Origin: Haplomitrium mnioides
Lineage: Eukaryota > Marchantiophyta > Haplomitriopsida > Calobryales
Length of the DNA: 20,107 bases
Reading direction: 5' to 3'
Assembly (NCBI GenBank): GCA_049999725.1
Contig: JBNGIS010030569.1
Coordinates: 1-20,107, forward strand
A program made the translations under genes and the position numbers. Shown piece after piece: positions 7,383 through 15,661 of this stretch. The notes under the pieces were generated by a model. That model was given only the letters and a program-made list of their open reading frames with translations. It was not told the DNA's origin and made no database searches. The first letter of the stretch is position 1; each line of letters opens with the position of its first letter.

Positions 7383-8915
7383 TCATTCTGGTTCCACCGA
7401 AAGTCGAGAGGGGATTACACTGTGCAACAGTGAATCATCCTCCGATGAGACTTCTAAGGAATCTTCTTCCTCCTCCAAAATTTTCTTCCCACGGAGGTCT
7501 AGTTTATTGCTCATCCGGTCCACCTTGCTAGCCTTTACCTGCCCTGTCATTTTCCCTGAGTCTAGGGTCCTGGCCACTCCCTGAGATCTGCTCCGGGTGA
7601 TCCGAAGTTCTGCAGCCCTTGATTCTTTCTTTGGCTTGTTACGCCGAGTGTAACGCTTGACAACCTTCTCCCACTTGTTCTGTCCCATGTCAGAAGCAAG
7701 GTCCTCCTTGGCTGCCACTTGGGACTCAACCTGCATTTCCTTTACAACAACCACATCAGCTAGGAGCTCAGGTGGCCCTTCTTGTCCCATCTTCTTTCCA
7801 GTATCATAAGCCAACTCATTTACAGCTTGAGGTGTACTGGAGGCACTACTTGATGCAGCCAGGGTTCCACCTTGCACTGAAGTAACAGCCTTGCTCTTTC
7901 CTTGTGCTGACTTAGGGCTGGCTGAATCCTTTCTCCCTTGGCAGGTCCTGTTTTCAGAGTCTTCTTGTATAAGATACTTACCAACAATCTCTGACGGTGT
8001 ACTTGCTTCACCCTGGTTTCTGTTATCTGCCGCAGGTGCTGATGCATGTCTTCCTTGATTCTCCAACTTTTGTGTTGCAGTTGGAGAAGAGCCAGGATTT
8101 CCTGATGGTACCCTGATGGCCTGCCTAAATGTTTCTCCCCTCTTTTTCAGGGCAAAACCGCGGGCGTTCCCTTGAGGACATTCCCCAACCAAGTGATCAG
8201 TGCTCCTGCACAGGAAGCATCTGAGAGGTATTCCATCATATTCTATCTCTTGGTAGTAAGTACCCTCGGGACACAATAGCTCCAGGACTGGACTCACTCC
8301 TTTGGATGTATCCAGCTGAACACAGAATTTGACATGCATCCCCTCCAGAACTGAAGGGACATGAATGCAATTTCCAAAGGCACTGGCAATCATTGGCAGC
8401 TGATTGCGTAGCTCTTCAGGGAAAAATGGCAAGGTTATCCAAGTTGGAACCAAGGCTTGTTCCGTTAAGGGGTCAAACTTAGGTCTCCACGGTTGAAAGA
8501 TGCATCTCATGTTCTTCAGAAGTAAGGGTTCCCCTGTGAGAAGCGTGGACCTGACTCCATCTTCTTCTGTAGATACAAGAAAAAAACCTTTTCCTAAGAG
8601 CCTGAGCACTGAGGCCTTCCAACCCTTCTTCTCACAAATTTTTGCGAACCAAGCTGAAATTTCCTTGAGGCCAGGGAATAAGCTCCTGAAACGACCGATG
8701 AGCAGTCTCTGCCTAAGCTGTGTAGTGGTGAGTGTGCATAAATCCTGGTCCACACTAATCACCTTATAAGGTAGTGATATTATGTTCTTCCTCCTGGCCT
8801 CCGCCCCCTTGCTCATACATTTAGCAGGCACTGAGGGGCCATAGGAAGTGCTTGGCCCTGACAGCACTTCCTTCCCTGAGCGTGAACCAGGTCTCCATGG
8901 TGCTGCCTCTGACAT
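7383..8915 (-). CDS. ORF1-like protein with DUF4283 and CX2CX4HX4C knuckle, copy A
   Basis: 510 residues. The ATG at 8913-8915 is preceded in frame by TAA three codons upstream, which fixes the start. Residues about 50-215 look like the DUF4283 domain common in plant L1 ORF1 proteins (LLIGRFRSLFPGL, GFFLVSTEEDG, LTGEPLLLKNMRCIFQPWRP, PTWITLPFFPEELR). The zinc knuckle is C233-x2-C236-x4-H241-x4-C246 (CFLCRSTDHLVGEC). The rest is low-complexity and charged, except a conserved basic block NKWEKVVKRYTRRNK at about 413-427 and a conserved end SSEDDS..HSVIPSRLS. By family it should bind nucleic acid, coating element RNA in a ribonucleoprotein. It is the only ORF of the element. No stop or frameshift is seen. 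Copy B (18419-19888) shares about 85% of residues over the N-terminal 250. Confidence 0.88.
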   Translation of the reverse strand: MSEAAPWRPGSRSGKEVLSGPSTSYGPSVPAKCMSKGAEARRKNIISLPYKVISVDQDLCTLTTTQLRQRLLIGRFRSLFPGLKEISAWFAKICEKKGWKASVLRLLGKGFFLVSTEEDGVRSTLLTGEPLLLKNMRCIFQPWRPKFDPLTEQALVPTWITLPFFPEELRNQLPMIASAFGNCIHVPSVLEGMHVKFCVQLDTSKGVSPVLELLCPEGTYYQEIEYDGIPLRCFLCRSTDHLVGECPQGNARGFALKKRGETFRQAIRVPSGNPGSSPTATQKLENQGRHASAPAADNRNQGEASTPSEIVGKYLIQEDSENRTCQGRKDSASPKSAQGKSKAVTSVQGGTLAASSSASSTPQAVNELAYDTGKKMGQEGPPELLADVVVVKEMQVESQVAAKEDLASDMGQNKWEKVVKRYTRRNKPKKESRAAELRITRSRSQGVARTLDSGKMTGQVKASKVDRMSNKLDLRGKKILEEEEDSLEVSSEDDSLLHSVIPSRLSVEPE

Positions 8916-8930
8916 ACCTGGTTAATTTAA

Positions 8931-9029
8931 CCAGCCACCTTGTGATCTGGTTTGGGCTAAGAGCTAGAAACAATTCTCCACCAGCCACCTTGTGATCTGG
9001 TTGGGCTAAGAGCTAGAAACGTTTCTGTG
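8931..9029. repeat. 50-bp tandem duplication next to the ORF start
   Basis: CCAGCCACCTTGTGATCTGG starts at 8931 and again at 8981, followed each time by GGGCTAAGAGCTAGAAAC. The second unit lacks one T. Confidence 0.92.
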
Positions 9030-9293
9030 TGGCTGCGTCGGGACTACCTCCTATTGTATCACGACAACCATTTATTGTCTTGCAGCTTGGAACTGCCAGC
9101 AAGAAACGGGAGGGCCTCCCTGTGTTCGCCAACTTTAAGCACCTTGTTCACTTAACCAACACGAAGGAGCGACTCTCTTTTGCTCGTTACTTTCGCGAGG
9201 CTCAGGAACTCCTCTGCTTGTAACTCTCACAAAGCTCAGAGACACACCTCGTGAAGCTCACAGACCCATCCTGCTATCTTTCCGTTTCTCCAG

Positions 9294-9371
9294 CGACGGG
9301 CTTCACCTGCTAATAGAAAACTCTAGCGAATCCGACGGGTTTCACCTGCTAATAGAAGACTCTAGCAAGTC
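9294..9371. repeat. 39-bp tandem repeat, two copies
   Basis: CGACGGG(C/T)TTCACCTGCTAATAGAA begins at 9294 and 9333. The two units differ at only a few bases. Confidence 0.9.
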
Positions 9372-9404
9372 CGATCGTTAAGGAACTCCAGCGTTAAGGC
9401 CCAC

Positions 9405-9516
9405 CGCGAGCAGGAAAAAGGACCGCCAGACCCGTTTTACATCGGCGCGGCTGTGTCACTCGCGAGCAGGAAAAAGGACTGCCAGACCCGTTTTTCATCC
9501 GTGCGGCTGTGTCATA
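9405..9516. repeat. 56-bp tandem repeat, two copies
   Basis: CGCGAGCAGGAAAAAGGAC begins at 9405 and 9461. Both units end CGGCTGTGTCA. The GAGCAGGAAAA motif recurs at 9927, linking this block to the 42-bp repeats. Confidence 0.9.
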
Positions 9517-9671
9517 GCTTACTCGCAGCTCCCCACGTTTGCTGCTCGTTTCATCCTCGCGCAGTAGCACGACTCCACACAGCACCTGTTTTCCAGCTCT
9601 ACACCTCAGCTCGCAGCTCACGTTTGCTCGTGCCTGCTAACAAGCTCGCAACATTTACTTGGAGCACCCAT

Positions 9672-9815
9672 GAAGAAGCTATTCTCCTCTGCGACGCCAA
9701 CGTTTAAGGCACCTTAAGGACTTTGTTCAAAACCCACACGAAGAAGCTATTCTCCTTTGCGACGCCAACGTTTAAGGCACCTTGTTTACGAAGAAGCACC
9801 AAGAAACGATTCTCC
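9672..9815. repeat. 68-bp tandem repeat, two copies plus a partial third
   Basis: GAAGAAGCTATTCTCCT(C/T)TGC begins at 9672 and 9740, each followed by GACGCCAACGTTTAAGGCACC. A degenerate GAAGAAGCACC...GATTCTCCCCTG unit starts at 9790. Related text (TTTAAGCACCTTGTTCAC...ACGAAGGAG) is also visible near 9133. Confidence 0.88.
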
Positions 9816-9926
9816 CCTGCTAGTAAGTCTCACGAAGCTCACCAACAGAGCTCGCGCAGCTCACAGACCCCTCTTGTCGTTTTTTCTTTCTCCCTCGACG
9901 GGCTTTTCTGTGTCCCAGGTTCCAAC

Positions 9927-10055
9927 GAGCAGGAAAACGGGCGCTCACGAACCTCAGCTGCAATGCCACAAACAGGAAAACAGGCAAGCACGAATCCAGC
10001 CACAATGCCACGAACAGCAAAACGGGCGCGCACGAATCTCACCCGCAATGCCAAG
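9927..10055. repeat. 42-bp tandem repeat, three copies
   Basis: Units at 9927-9969, 9970-10011 and 10012-10055 share ACAGGAAAAC.GGC, CACGAA and CAATGCCA.. It is the distal repeat block of the leader, just inside the A18 run. Confidence 0.88.
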
Positions 10056-10260
10056 AACAAACTCTAGAGTTTTTTTTTTTTTTTTTTGTTTCTCTATGAG
10101 TTCTGCTTCAAAACGCGAATGGCGGGTGTCAATGTAATCGTCTTCGACAGACAGACTCATCCACCTTCATCAAATGCTTCATAGTACCACCCTCGTTCAT
10201 CTAGAAGGAGCCACGAGGGCCATCAAACGTAGCCATCGTAGCGCCTCCGCCAGCAGCTGC

Positions 10261-10275
10261 TTCTTGGCTAGTTTA
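10261..10275. repeat. 15-bp target duplication, right copy
   Basis: TTCTTGGCTAGTTTA, identical to 7066-7080. It fixes the element's 5' end at 10260. Confidence 0.93.
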
Positions 10276-10850
10276 GCTATATTCTAGTTTAGAAACAGTT
10301 CTGGAGGTGCTGACACATGGATGCACCTGGTGGTGACACCTGTCAACACCAGGAGGCTCCCCTGGCAACATGGCTATTTTGTTTGGGGGAGAAGAAATTA
10401 GCATGTGCATGCAGCAGGCTGCATGGACACACCTACTTACTAATGACTAGGAGCTGCTAACAGTGTTCAGCTACCCTTGACCATGTGTGCGTGATTGTTT
10501 GCTCCCAGCTACCAGGTTCCATCATGTTTCTGGGAGCCCATGTATTTATTCGCTTATGTTCCTGCATATCTGCTTTTCACATTTTTTGTGCTTTCGATCC
10601 AGACGAATTTGTTTTTGATGGGGGAGTGTTTGGTACAAACACGCCTACCCTAAATGCGATTTCCATCTCCCTTCGTGCTGATTTCTGGTGTACATCGCGA
10701 TCCTGATATATGGTGTATTGCGACCTGATTTCTGGTGACTTGTGATTCTGATCTCAGCTATCTCCTTAGACTCACATTTTGTGTTGCTCTCTCTCTTGGC
10801 AGCCTCTCAACTCTTCACATGGATTTTCAAATTTCATTTTTCTAACAACA
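10276..10850 (+). repeat. Copia-family LTR, plus strand, right piece
   Basis: Continues the LTR begun at 6984. It carries the conserved CACCTGGTGGTGACACCTG block shared with the LTRs at 12090 and 14675 (in reverse), then a diverged middle, and ends near TTTTTCTAACAACA. With the inserted element and one target copy removed the LTR is about 670 bp, shorter than its relatives. No PBS follows and no PPT precedes it, so it is most likely a solo LTR. I found no matching 5-bp flanks. Confidence 0.65.
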
Positions 10851-11060
10851 TCAAGATATATTCACTTTCAAGCATCAGAGAACAGTCATGGCCAACAAAC
10901 AGGCCGGCGACAGAACAACCAAGCCAAAAGTGATTGCTTTGGGGAACTAATCTAAGGAACAACTGCAAGCCAATGCCCTCAATCCATAAAAGAACCAACA
11001 TTGTAGTTGGAAGAGACAGACCAATCATCACAGTTACATAATTGATGCCTAGCACCCCTT
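10851..11060 (-). mobile_element. 3' fragment of a related L1-like family
   Basis: The minus-strand end (CTTGAAAGTGAATA) and the block with GGCCGG...GGCCATGACTG match the 6390-6492 insertion. Further in, the minus strand can be read as WIEGIGLQLFLR...GCSVAGLFVG, similar to WIDGLGLVMYLRR...VAVAGHLCVP in the 3' UTR of copy A. So it is a relative sharing the 3' module. The poly(A) tail is missing and the fragment abuts the LTR end directly. Confidence 0.6.
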
Positions 11061-11740
11061 AGTCTATTCAAGGCCGCAAGAATGTCCTCATTGTGCTCTT
11101 CACACTGAGCTTTTTCCATTTAGAACACATGTGGCGCCCCAATGGGAGAAGAGCAGGCTGTTGTTAAGCCCTCTGACCCATTTCCAGATCGGCTTGATTC
11201 TAGGGCACAGGCATTTTACGGAAGATATAATATCTATAAAAAATCTAGAGTTTACAGTTTTTTTTCTGAAGCTCCCAAACCGGATGCCTCGTTGAACAAC
11301 AAGCCACACAACTACTGCCTCTTTGGCTCCTCTAAAAGATGCCCAGTTCTTGTCCCATCTGGATCACTAGGAAAAATCTATCCTATCAATAGCCCTCGAG
11401 GGCTCTAAGACTGACAGATGGGGCTAGGGTGATCAAGGACTGAAGTGATGGGGGATTTTGGTGGGTGGCTGCTGATAGGATCCTCACCCCACCCACATGC
11501 CTGGGTCCCAGTTGCAGTTGCTATTGCCAGTAGCAGCTTCTTGTTGGTTCTCAGCCCTTTGAACCAGGAACAGTTGGAAGAAAGGGAGATAGAAGGGATG
11601 ATGGCTTCAAATTTGAGATCAGAGTCGGATCCCCAAAAGACCACTGCAGTGGGCTGTGTCTCTTGGGGAAAGACGTGAAGACTCCTTGTAGGGGGGAGAT
11701 CCAGCTGTCCAGATTCCTAGAAACTTGCTCTTCCCATTCC
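11061..11740. other. Unassigned stretch, possibly more of the L1-like fragment
   Basis: About 680 bases with short ORFs on both strands (plus 11142-11408 and 11445-11678; minus 11405-11644), none with a motif I recognise. No match to the other elements in the window was found. It could be upstream sequence of the fragment at 10851 or old host DNA. Confidence 0.4.
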
Positions 11741-12089
11741 TTTTTTTTTGTTTTTTTTGACAGGAAGTAAAAACTTTATTTCCACACATCAAATACAACC
11801 GCCGTAGCGGTAAAACAGCAAAGTCTGGACTAAAGCAAACCACTTCCTTGAAGGTAGCCAGGTTGGGACACAGAGGTGTCCAGCGAGAGCTACCCAACGA
11901 TAAAATCTGTCACATGTTCTCCTGAGGTACTTCACTAGCCCCAGGCCATCAATTCAGAAAATAATCAACATAAACTACCAGTTAGTTCTGCTTCAAACAA
12001 ACTCCAGTAAAGCTGATAGCTGATAACACTATGTTCATTCTGGTTCCACGGAAAGTCGAGAGGGGATTACACTGTGCAGCAGTGAATCA
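11741..12089 (-). mobile_element. 3' end of the ORF1-only L1-like family, copy C, cut by a copia LTR
   Basis: Starts with an interrupted poly(A) tail (T9-G-T8 at 11741-11758). It matches the 3' UTR of copy A over its full length, with a clear AATAAA in GGAAATAAAG. It includes the last 18 or so codons of the ORF (stop at 12035-12037, HSVIPSRLSVEPE). Homology stops within GTGAATCAT, where the copia LTR begins. Copy A continues there with CCTCCGATGAG, so the break is the copia insertion or a rearrangement. Confidence 0.88.
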
Positions 12090-13116
12090 TGTTGGAATTA
12101 TCAAAAATGGGTTGATGATAATACAGCAGATGGTGAGAATTGTGAGAAGAGGAATGTGATATCCTACAAATCATGTTTTTACTCCTGACAGCGAATTCAT
12201 GTTTTAGCCACTTCACAAGTTGAGCTCCTCAGCAGGAAAAATGCCAGACAACTTCGAATAGGCCTTCCCTTCCAGAAACGTTTTGCTCCCCTGGTCGTTT
12301 TTCTGCTATCGATGCAGAAAAACGGCCTTTAACCTGCAGTCGCGAATCTCCTTGGAATGCCTAAAATGCCAAATGCAGCTCCTCTAATGCCCACGAAATA
12401 AGCATGCAGCTGCAGAATCGCGACCTCCTTCTGGACACCTAAATTGTAGTATAGTCCAGAAATCGCGACCTCCTTCTATACACCAAATACGTGGCACATT
12501 TGCGAGTCTCCCTGCTGTGGCAGAAAAACGACCTTCCCCTTAGTCGCGATTCTGCCTACCATGCAGAAAAACGAGTTCCTCCCTGCAGAAGATTCTCCTT
12601 AGGATGCATAAACACATGACACAAGTAATGTGTTTGCAAATGAGGATGCGATGAGCATCACTCGTATCGATTCATATACTCATTACAATACCAGCAATGG
12701 ACTGGATTTCTGTGGGCGCCCAGTTCTAAATCTATGGGCTTGGTCAAGTCATACGATGGAATCTAGCAGGTGAAGGTTCGCGTATGGACTAGAGCAGCTT
12801 GAACAGCTGCATATTCGATTTTACCTGCACTCCTATGACTCTTCTTTGTATGAATAGAATAGAATAGAATAGAATTCGATTAATGTCCAGAGCCAGCCCT
12901 AGGGCCATAAGGACTGAGAGTGCATGCGCTTCATCCTATCTCATGCAAGGGACAAAAAAACTTTAATGTCCCTAAGGAGCCCCCTGGTGCTGACACTTGT
13001 CGCCACCAGGTGCCTCCACATGGCACAACCTGAATTTGCCATGTCACCATTTCCTAAAGTGCCTCTAAACTAGCTAGAATCCTAAACTAGCAAAACAAAA
13101 CACTTACAGGGACACA
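12090..13116 (-). repeat. Copia LTR 1
   Basis: About 1027 bp. Its plus-strand left edge TGTTGGAATTATC equals the left edge of LTR 2, and scattered blocks match throughout (GCAGAAAAACG, CGCGACCTCCTTCT, TTGTCGCCACCAGGTGCCTCC). The outer U3 end (right side) lacks the roughly 70 bp with TTTCCAACA found in LTR 2 and ends at GGGACACA before the shared CTTCACAAAGGAAGT. A (TAGAA)n run lies at 12853-12875. The corresponding TATA site is mutated (TATATGAA). Confidence 0.75.
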
Positions 13117-14674
13117 CTTCACAAAGGAAGTATGTTGCAGGAATTCCTGAGCAGGATCATGCAATTCCTCTGATCCACCAGCAGCAAAATTGTGAGCTGC
13201 CAATTTCAACACTCCCACTCAGCGAACCATTTTCACACCAAACATCCCTAAGCAAGCCTTCATGCTTGTTACTTGTCAGTGCCTTGGTCTTTGAGTGATA
13301 GGTTGGATTCTACCCCAACAATATGTAACCCTGATTGTCTTCACAAATATTTGGTGGTGGGTTTATCCAGCCTGAAAACCCAAGCCTCCTCCCATTAGTA
13401 AAGCACAACCTGATGTGAACTTTCCATCATCCTTGCTTCCTGCATAATCAGAATCACTATATGCGATCAGTGAACTGTTGCTGATCAGAGTGGATTCCAG
13501 ACATCCACTGTACTCCAGCACATGATCCTTGGAGCCTTGAAGGTACATGAAAATTCCTTTTACTGTAAGCCAGTGAGTCATTCCTGGGTTGGGCACAAAC
13601 CTTGAGGCAACTCCCACTGCATAGGCAGTTCATGGCACAATTCAGACTGCCTACTGCACTTCAGCCTCCATTTTTGTTCCAGGTCCCATCCTTGGTTGAT
13701 CTCATACCAGCTTCTAATGGAGTGTAGACTGCCTTGCAATCTCTCATTCCATTCCTTTCAAGAATTTTCCTAATACAGACCTTTTGATTCTGTGTGATCT
13801 TCCTTGCATGTCCATCCTTCTGAACATGTATCTCAAGAAGATAGTGAATCTCCTGTATTCAAATGTCATCTCCAGGTCCTTGACCTGATTCAACTGCTCC
13901 AGACCATTGCTGATCATCACTGTCATCTACTTAGCTGACAAAACTCACTATGTTCCACCCTCTCTCCAGGTGTAAACACAATGACATGCATCACTCCTCC
14001 TAAAGTTCTTCTCCGTCAGATGTGTGTCAATCCGCTGTTACCATGCCCTAGATGCTTGCTTGAGGCCATATATAATGCCTTGTTTAAGCTGCACACAAAG
14101 CATTCCCTCCTCTCACAACAAATTCTTCTGGCTGCTGCATATAGATCTCTCACTCAAGATCTCCATTCAAGAATCTCATCTTGACATCCACTTGATGTAC
14201 TTCCCAGTCCATCATTGCAGCAACATCCAACAACCACCTGATTGAAGAAAACTTTGCAACCGGTGCAAAGTTTTCTGGGTAAACCACCTCGGTCATCTGT
14301 GTAAATCCTTTGGCAACCAGCCTTACCTTGTATCTTTCCGCAGACCCATTAATTTTGGTACTTGACCTTCAGTACCCACTTACACCCCATGGCTTTCCTC
14401 CCCTTGGGCAACTTGGTTTAGAGTTCAGGTCTGGTTTTATGAAGTGAATCAACTTCCTCCTTAAAACCCACCTCCCCCCTCCCATGCCTGGGTATCCTCC
14501 CTGAACAACACCTCCTTTAGTGTTAGTGGATCATCTCCATGGTCACGTTGATTCCTAGTGTTTCTGGCACTGCCAGATCCATTGTCACTGGCTGTTTGCT
14601 CAGCCTTCCAGAACGCTTGGCACAATGTTCTCTCCTTCCACAAATGTCCTCTCATATACCACTGGTACTCCCAC
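13117..14674 (-). pseudogene. Copia pol remnant 1 (RT and RNase H)
   Basis: Minus-strand copia pol with several stops and frameshifts. The RNase H part (13363-13617) shows YLQGSKDHVLEYSG and YSDSDYAGSKDDGKFTSG. The RT part (about 13700-14400) shows GIIYGLKQASRAW, IYMQQPEEFVV and VDVKMRFLNGDLE. In the catalytic YVDD (13922-13933) the tyrosine codon has become TAA, so the polymerase is dead. The frame runs upstream through the GSAERYK-type region to a linker (YERTFVEGENIVPS) and ends abruptly in ACTCCCAC against LTR 2. Integrase, protease and gag are absent. The 3' end next to LTR 1 has a GAGTGGGAGTG purine run (PPT-like). Confidence 0.85.
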
Positions 14675-15661
14675 TGTTGGAATTATCAAAATCGATTCGA
14701 TAATAATACAGCAACGAAAATCCACAAATGGGTGAGAATCACAGGAGGAAAAATGAAAAGCGTCAGTTGCTCTGTTGTTCACGAAATATACTTGCAGCTG
14801 CAGATTCGTGAGGACAGGAACCCTGCGTCCTTCCTCTGGCCCAAATCTGAGCTCGCGAGTTTCCTCCTGAGGCAAAAATCAGCCACGCGATGTGCTGCTT
14901 AAGGGTGACAACGAGCTTCGCGATGTGACCTCTTGAGCAAGAAAAAAACGGCAGGCACTTGTGAGGTCCTTCGCTTGCAGGAAACGACCTGCTCCCCTGG
15001 ACGTTTTTCTGCTATTGATGCAGAAAAAACGACCTTTCCTTGCAGTTGCGATTCTGCCTTTAATAAGAAAAACAACCTCCTCCAGAAAAACAACTTTTCC
15101 CTGCAGTCGCAATTCTGCCTTTGGTTTAAAAAATGACCTCCTCCCTTCAGACGTGATTCTCCTTAGAATGCTCAAAAACGAGATACAAGTGAATGTATTG
15201 CAAATGAGGATGCAACAAGCTCCTCTTCTGTTGATTTATATACTCATAACAATACCAGCAATGTGCTGGGTTTCTGTGGGCGCCCAGCTCTAAAACTATG
15301 GGCGATGGAATCCTGGCAGGTGAAGGAGACCTTTCTTCGAGTATGGACAAGAGCAGCTTGAACTGCTGCACATTCAATTTTACCTGCACTCCTATGTCTT
15401 TTCTTTGTGTGAGAACATGCACGTATGCATGCGCTTCATCTATCTTAGGCAAGGGACAAAAAACACTAATGTCCCTAAGGAGGCCCCTGGTGCTGACCAC
15501 CAGGTGTCACCACCAGGTGCCTCCACATGGCACTATGCCCAGATCCCTCTCTAAACTAGTTAGGAGCTAAACTAGAGAGGAAACTAAACTTCTATACAAA
15601 TAAACATGCTCAAGATCATCACTTGAGCATAATGTACAGCAGCAAAGGTACATTTCCAACA
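14675..15661 (-). repeat. Copia LTR 2
   Basis: 987 bp. On the minus strand it starts TGTTGGAAATGTACC and ends TTTTGATAATTCCAACA, so the ends are TG...CA with 8-bp inverted tips. The minus-strand TATATAAAT lies at 15234-15242. Repeated CTGCAGTCGC(A/G)ATTCTGCC and GCAGAAAAAACGACC modules fill the 14930-15170 part. It is clearly related to LTR 1, with many substitutions and small indels. Confidence 0.85.
15234..15242 (-). promoter_or_regulatory. LTR 2 TATA box
   Basis: Minus-strand TATATAAAT, inside the LTR at a position suited to start R about 30 bases further left. The equivalent site in LTR 1 is altered. Confidence 0.5.

Larger units (their letters stand above)
7081..10260 (-). mobile_element. 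Full-length L1-like element with ORF1 only ('half-LINE'), copy A
   Basis: A 3180-bp minus-strand element with an A-rich 3' tail (T-rich on the plus strand, 7081-7105), a perfect 15-bp target duplication, a 1.35 kb 5' leader with several tandem repeats, one 510-codon ORF (7383-8915) and a 277-bp 3' UTR. There are no LTRs and no PBS. No endonuclease, reverse transcriptase or RNase H sequence is present between the ORF and the tail, where L1 ORF2 would be expected. Length and architecture match neither a SINE nor an autonomous L1. The same 3' end occurs at 11741 and 18130, so this is a family rather than one deleted copy. Inferred to move with reverse transcriptase from another L1. Confidence 0.85.
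8916..10260 (-). promoter_or_regulatory. 5' leader of copy A, built of tandem repeats
   Basis: 1345 bases upstream of the ORF, more GC-rich than the surroundings. It contains at least five two- or three-copy tandem repeats (50, 39, 56, 68 and 42 bp), an internal A18 run on the minus strand (10070-10087) and a unique 173-bp outermost part. Short ORFs inside it on both strands are by-products of the repeats. By analogy with L1 monomer promoters it may hold the internal promoter; this is inference. Confidence 0.6.

Noticed and set aside
8500-8769. Plus-strand ORF opposite the DUF4283 gene (and its counterpart at 19383-19688)
   Set aside because: It mirrors the conserved coding strand and has no features of its own, so it is an antisense shadow.
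9839-10060. Minus-strand ORFs with repeated hydrophobic, Cys-rich peptides in the 5' leader (also 9954-10160)
   Set aside because: They are translations of the 42-bp tandem repeats. Several overlapping frames are open at once and no start context or domain stands out.
10100-10170. Hammerhead-like GATGAG...CGAA string in the outer leader
   Set aside because: The conserved CUGAUGA core and the GAAA strand are not complete and the stems do not form as required.
11142-11678. Plus-strand ORFs (11142-11408 and 11445-11678) as a possible copia gag after the plus-strand LTR
   Set aside because: No PBS follows the LTR at 10850, and the translations lack gag motifs and a CCHC knuckle.
12853-12875. 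(TAGAA)n run as a regulatory element
   Set aside because: A short microsatellite inside an LTR, absent from LTR 2.
14879-15293. Several overlapping ORFs on both strands in copia LTR 2
   Set aside because: They lie wholly within the LTR and arise from its repeated GCAGAAAAACGACC modules.
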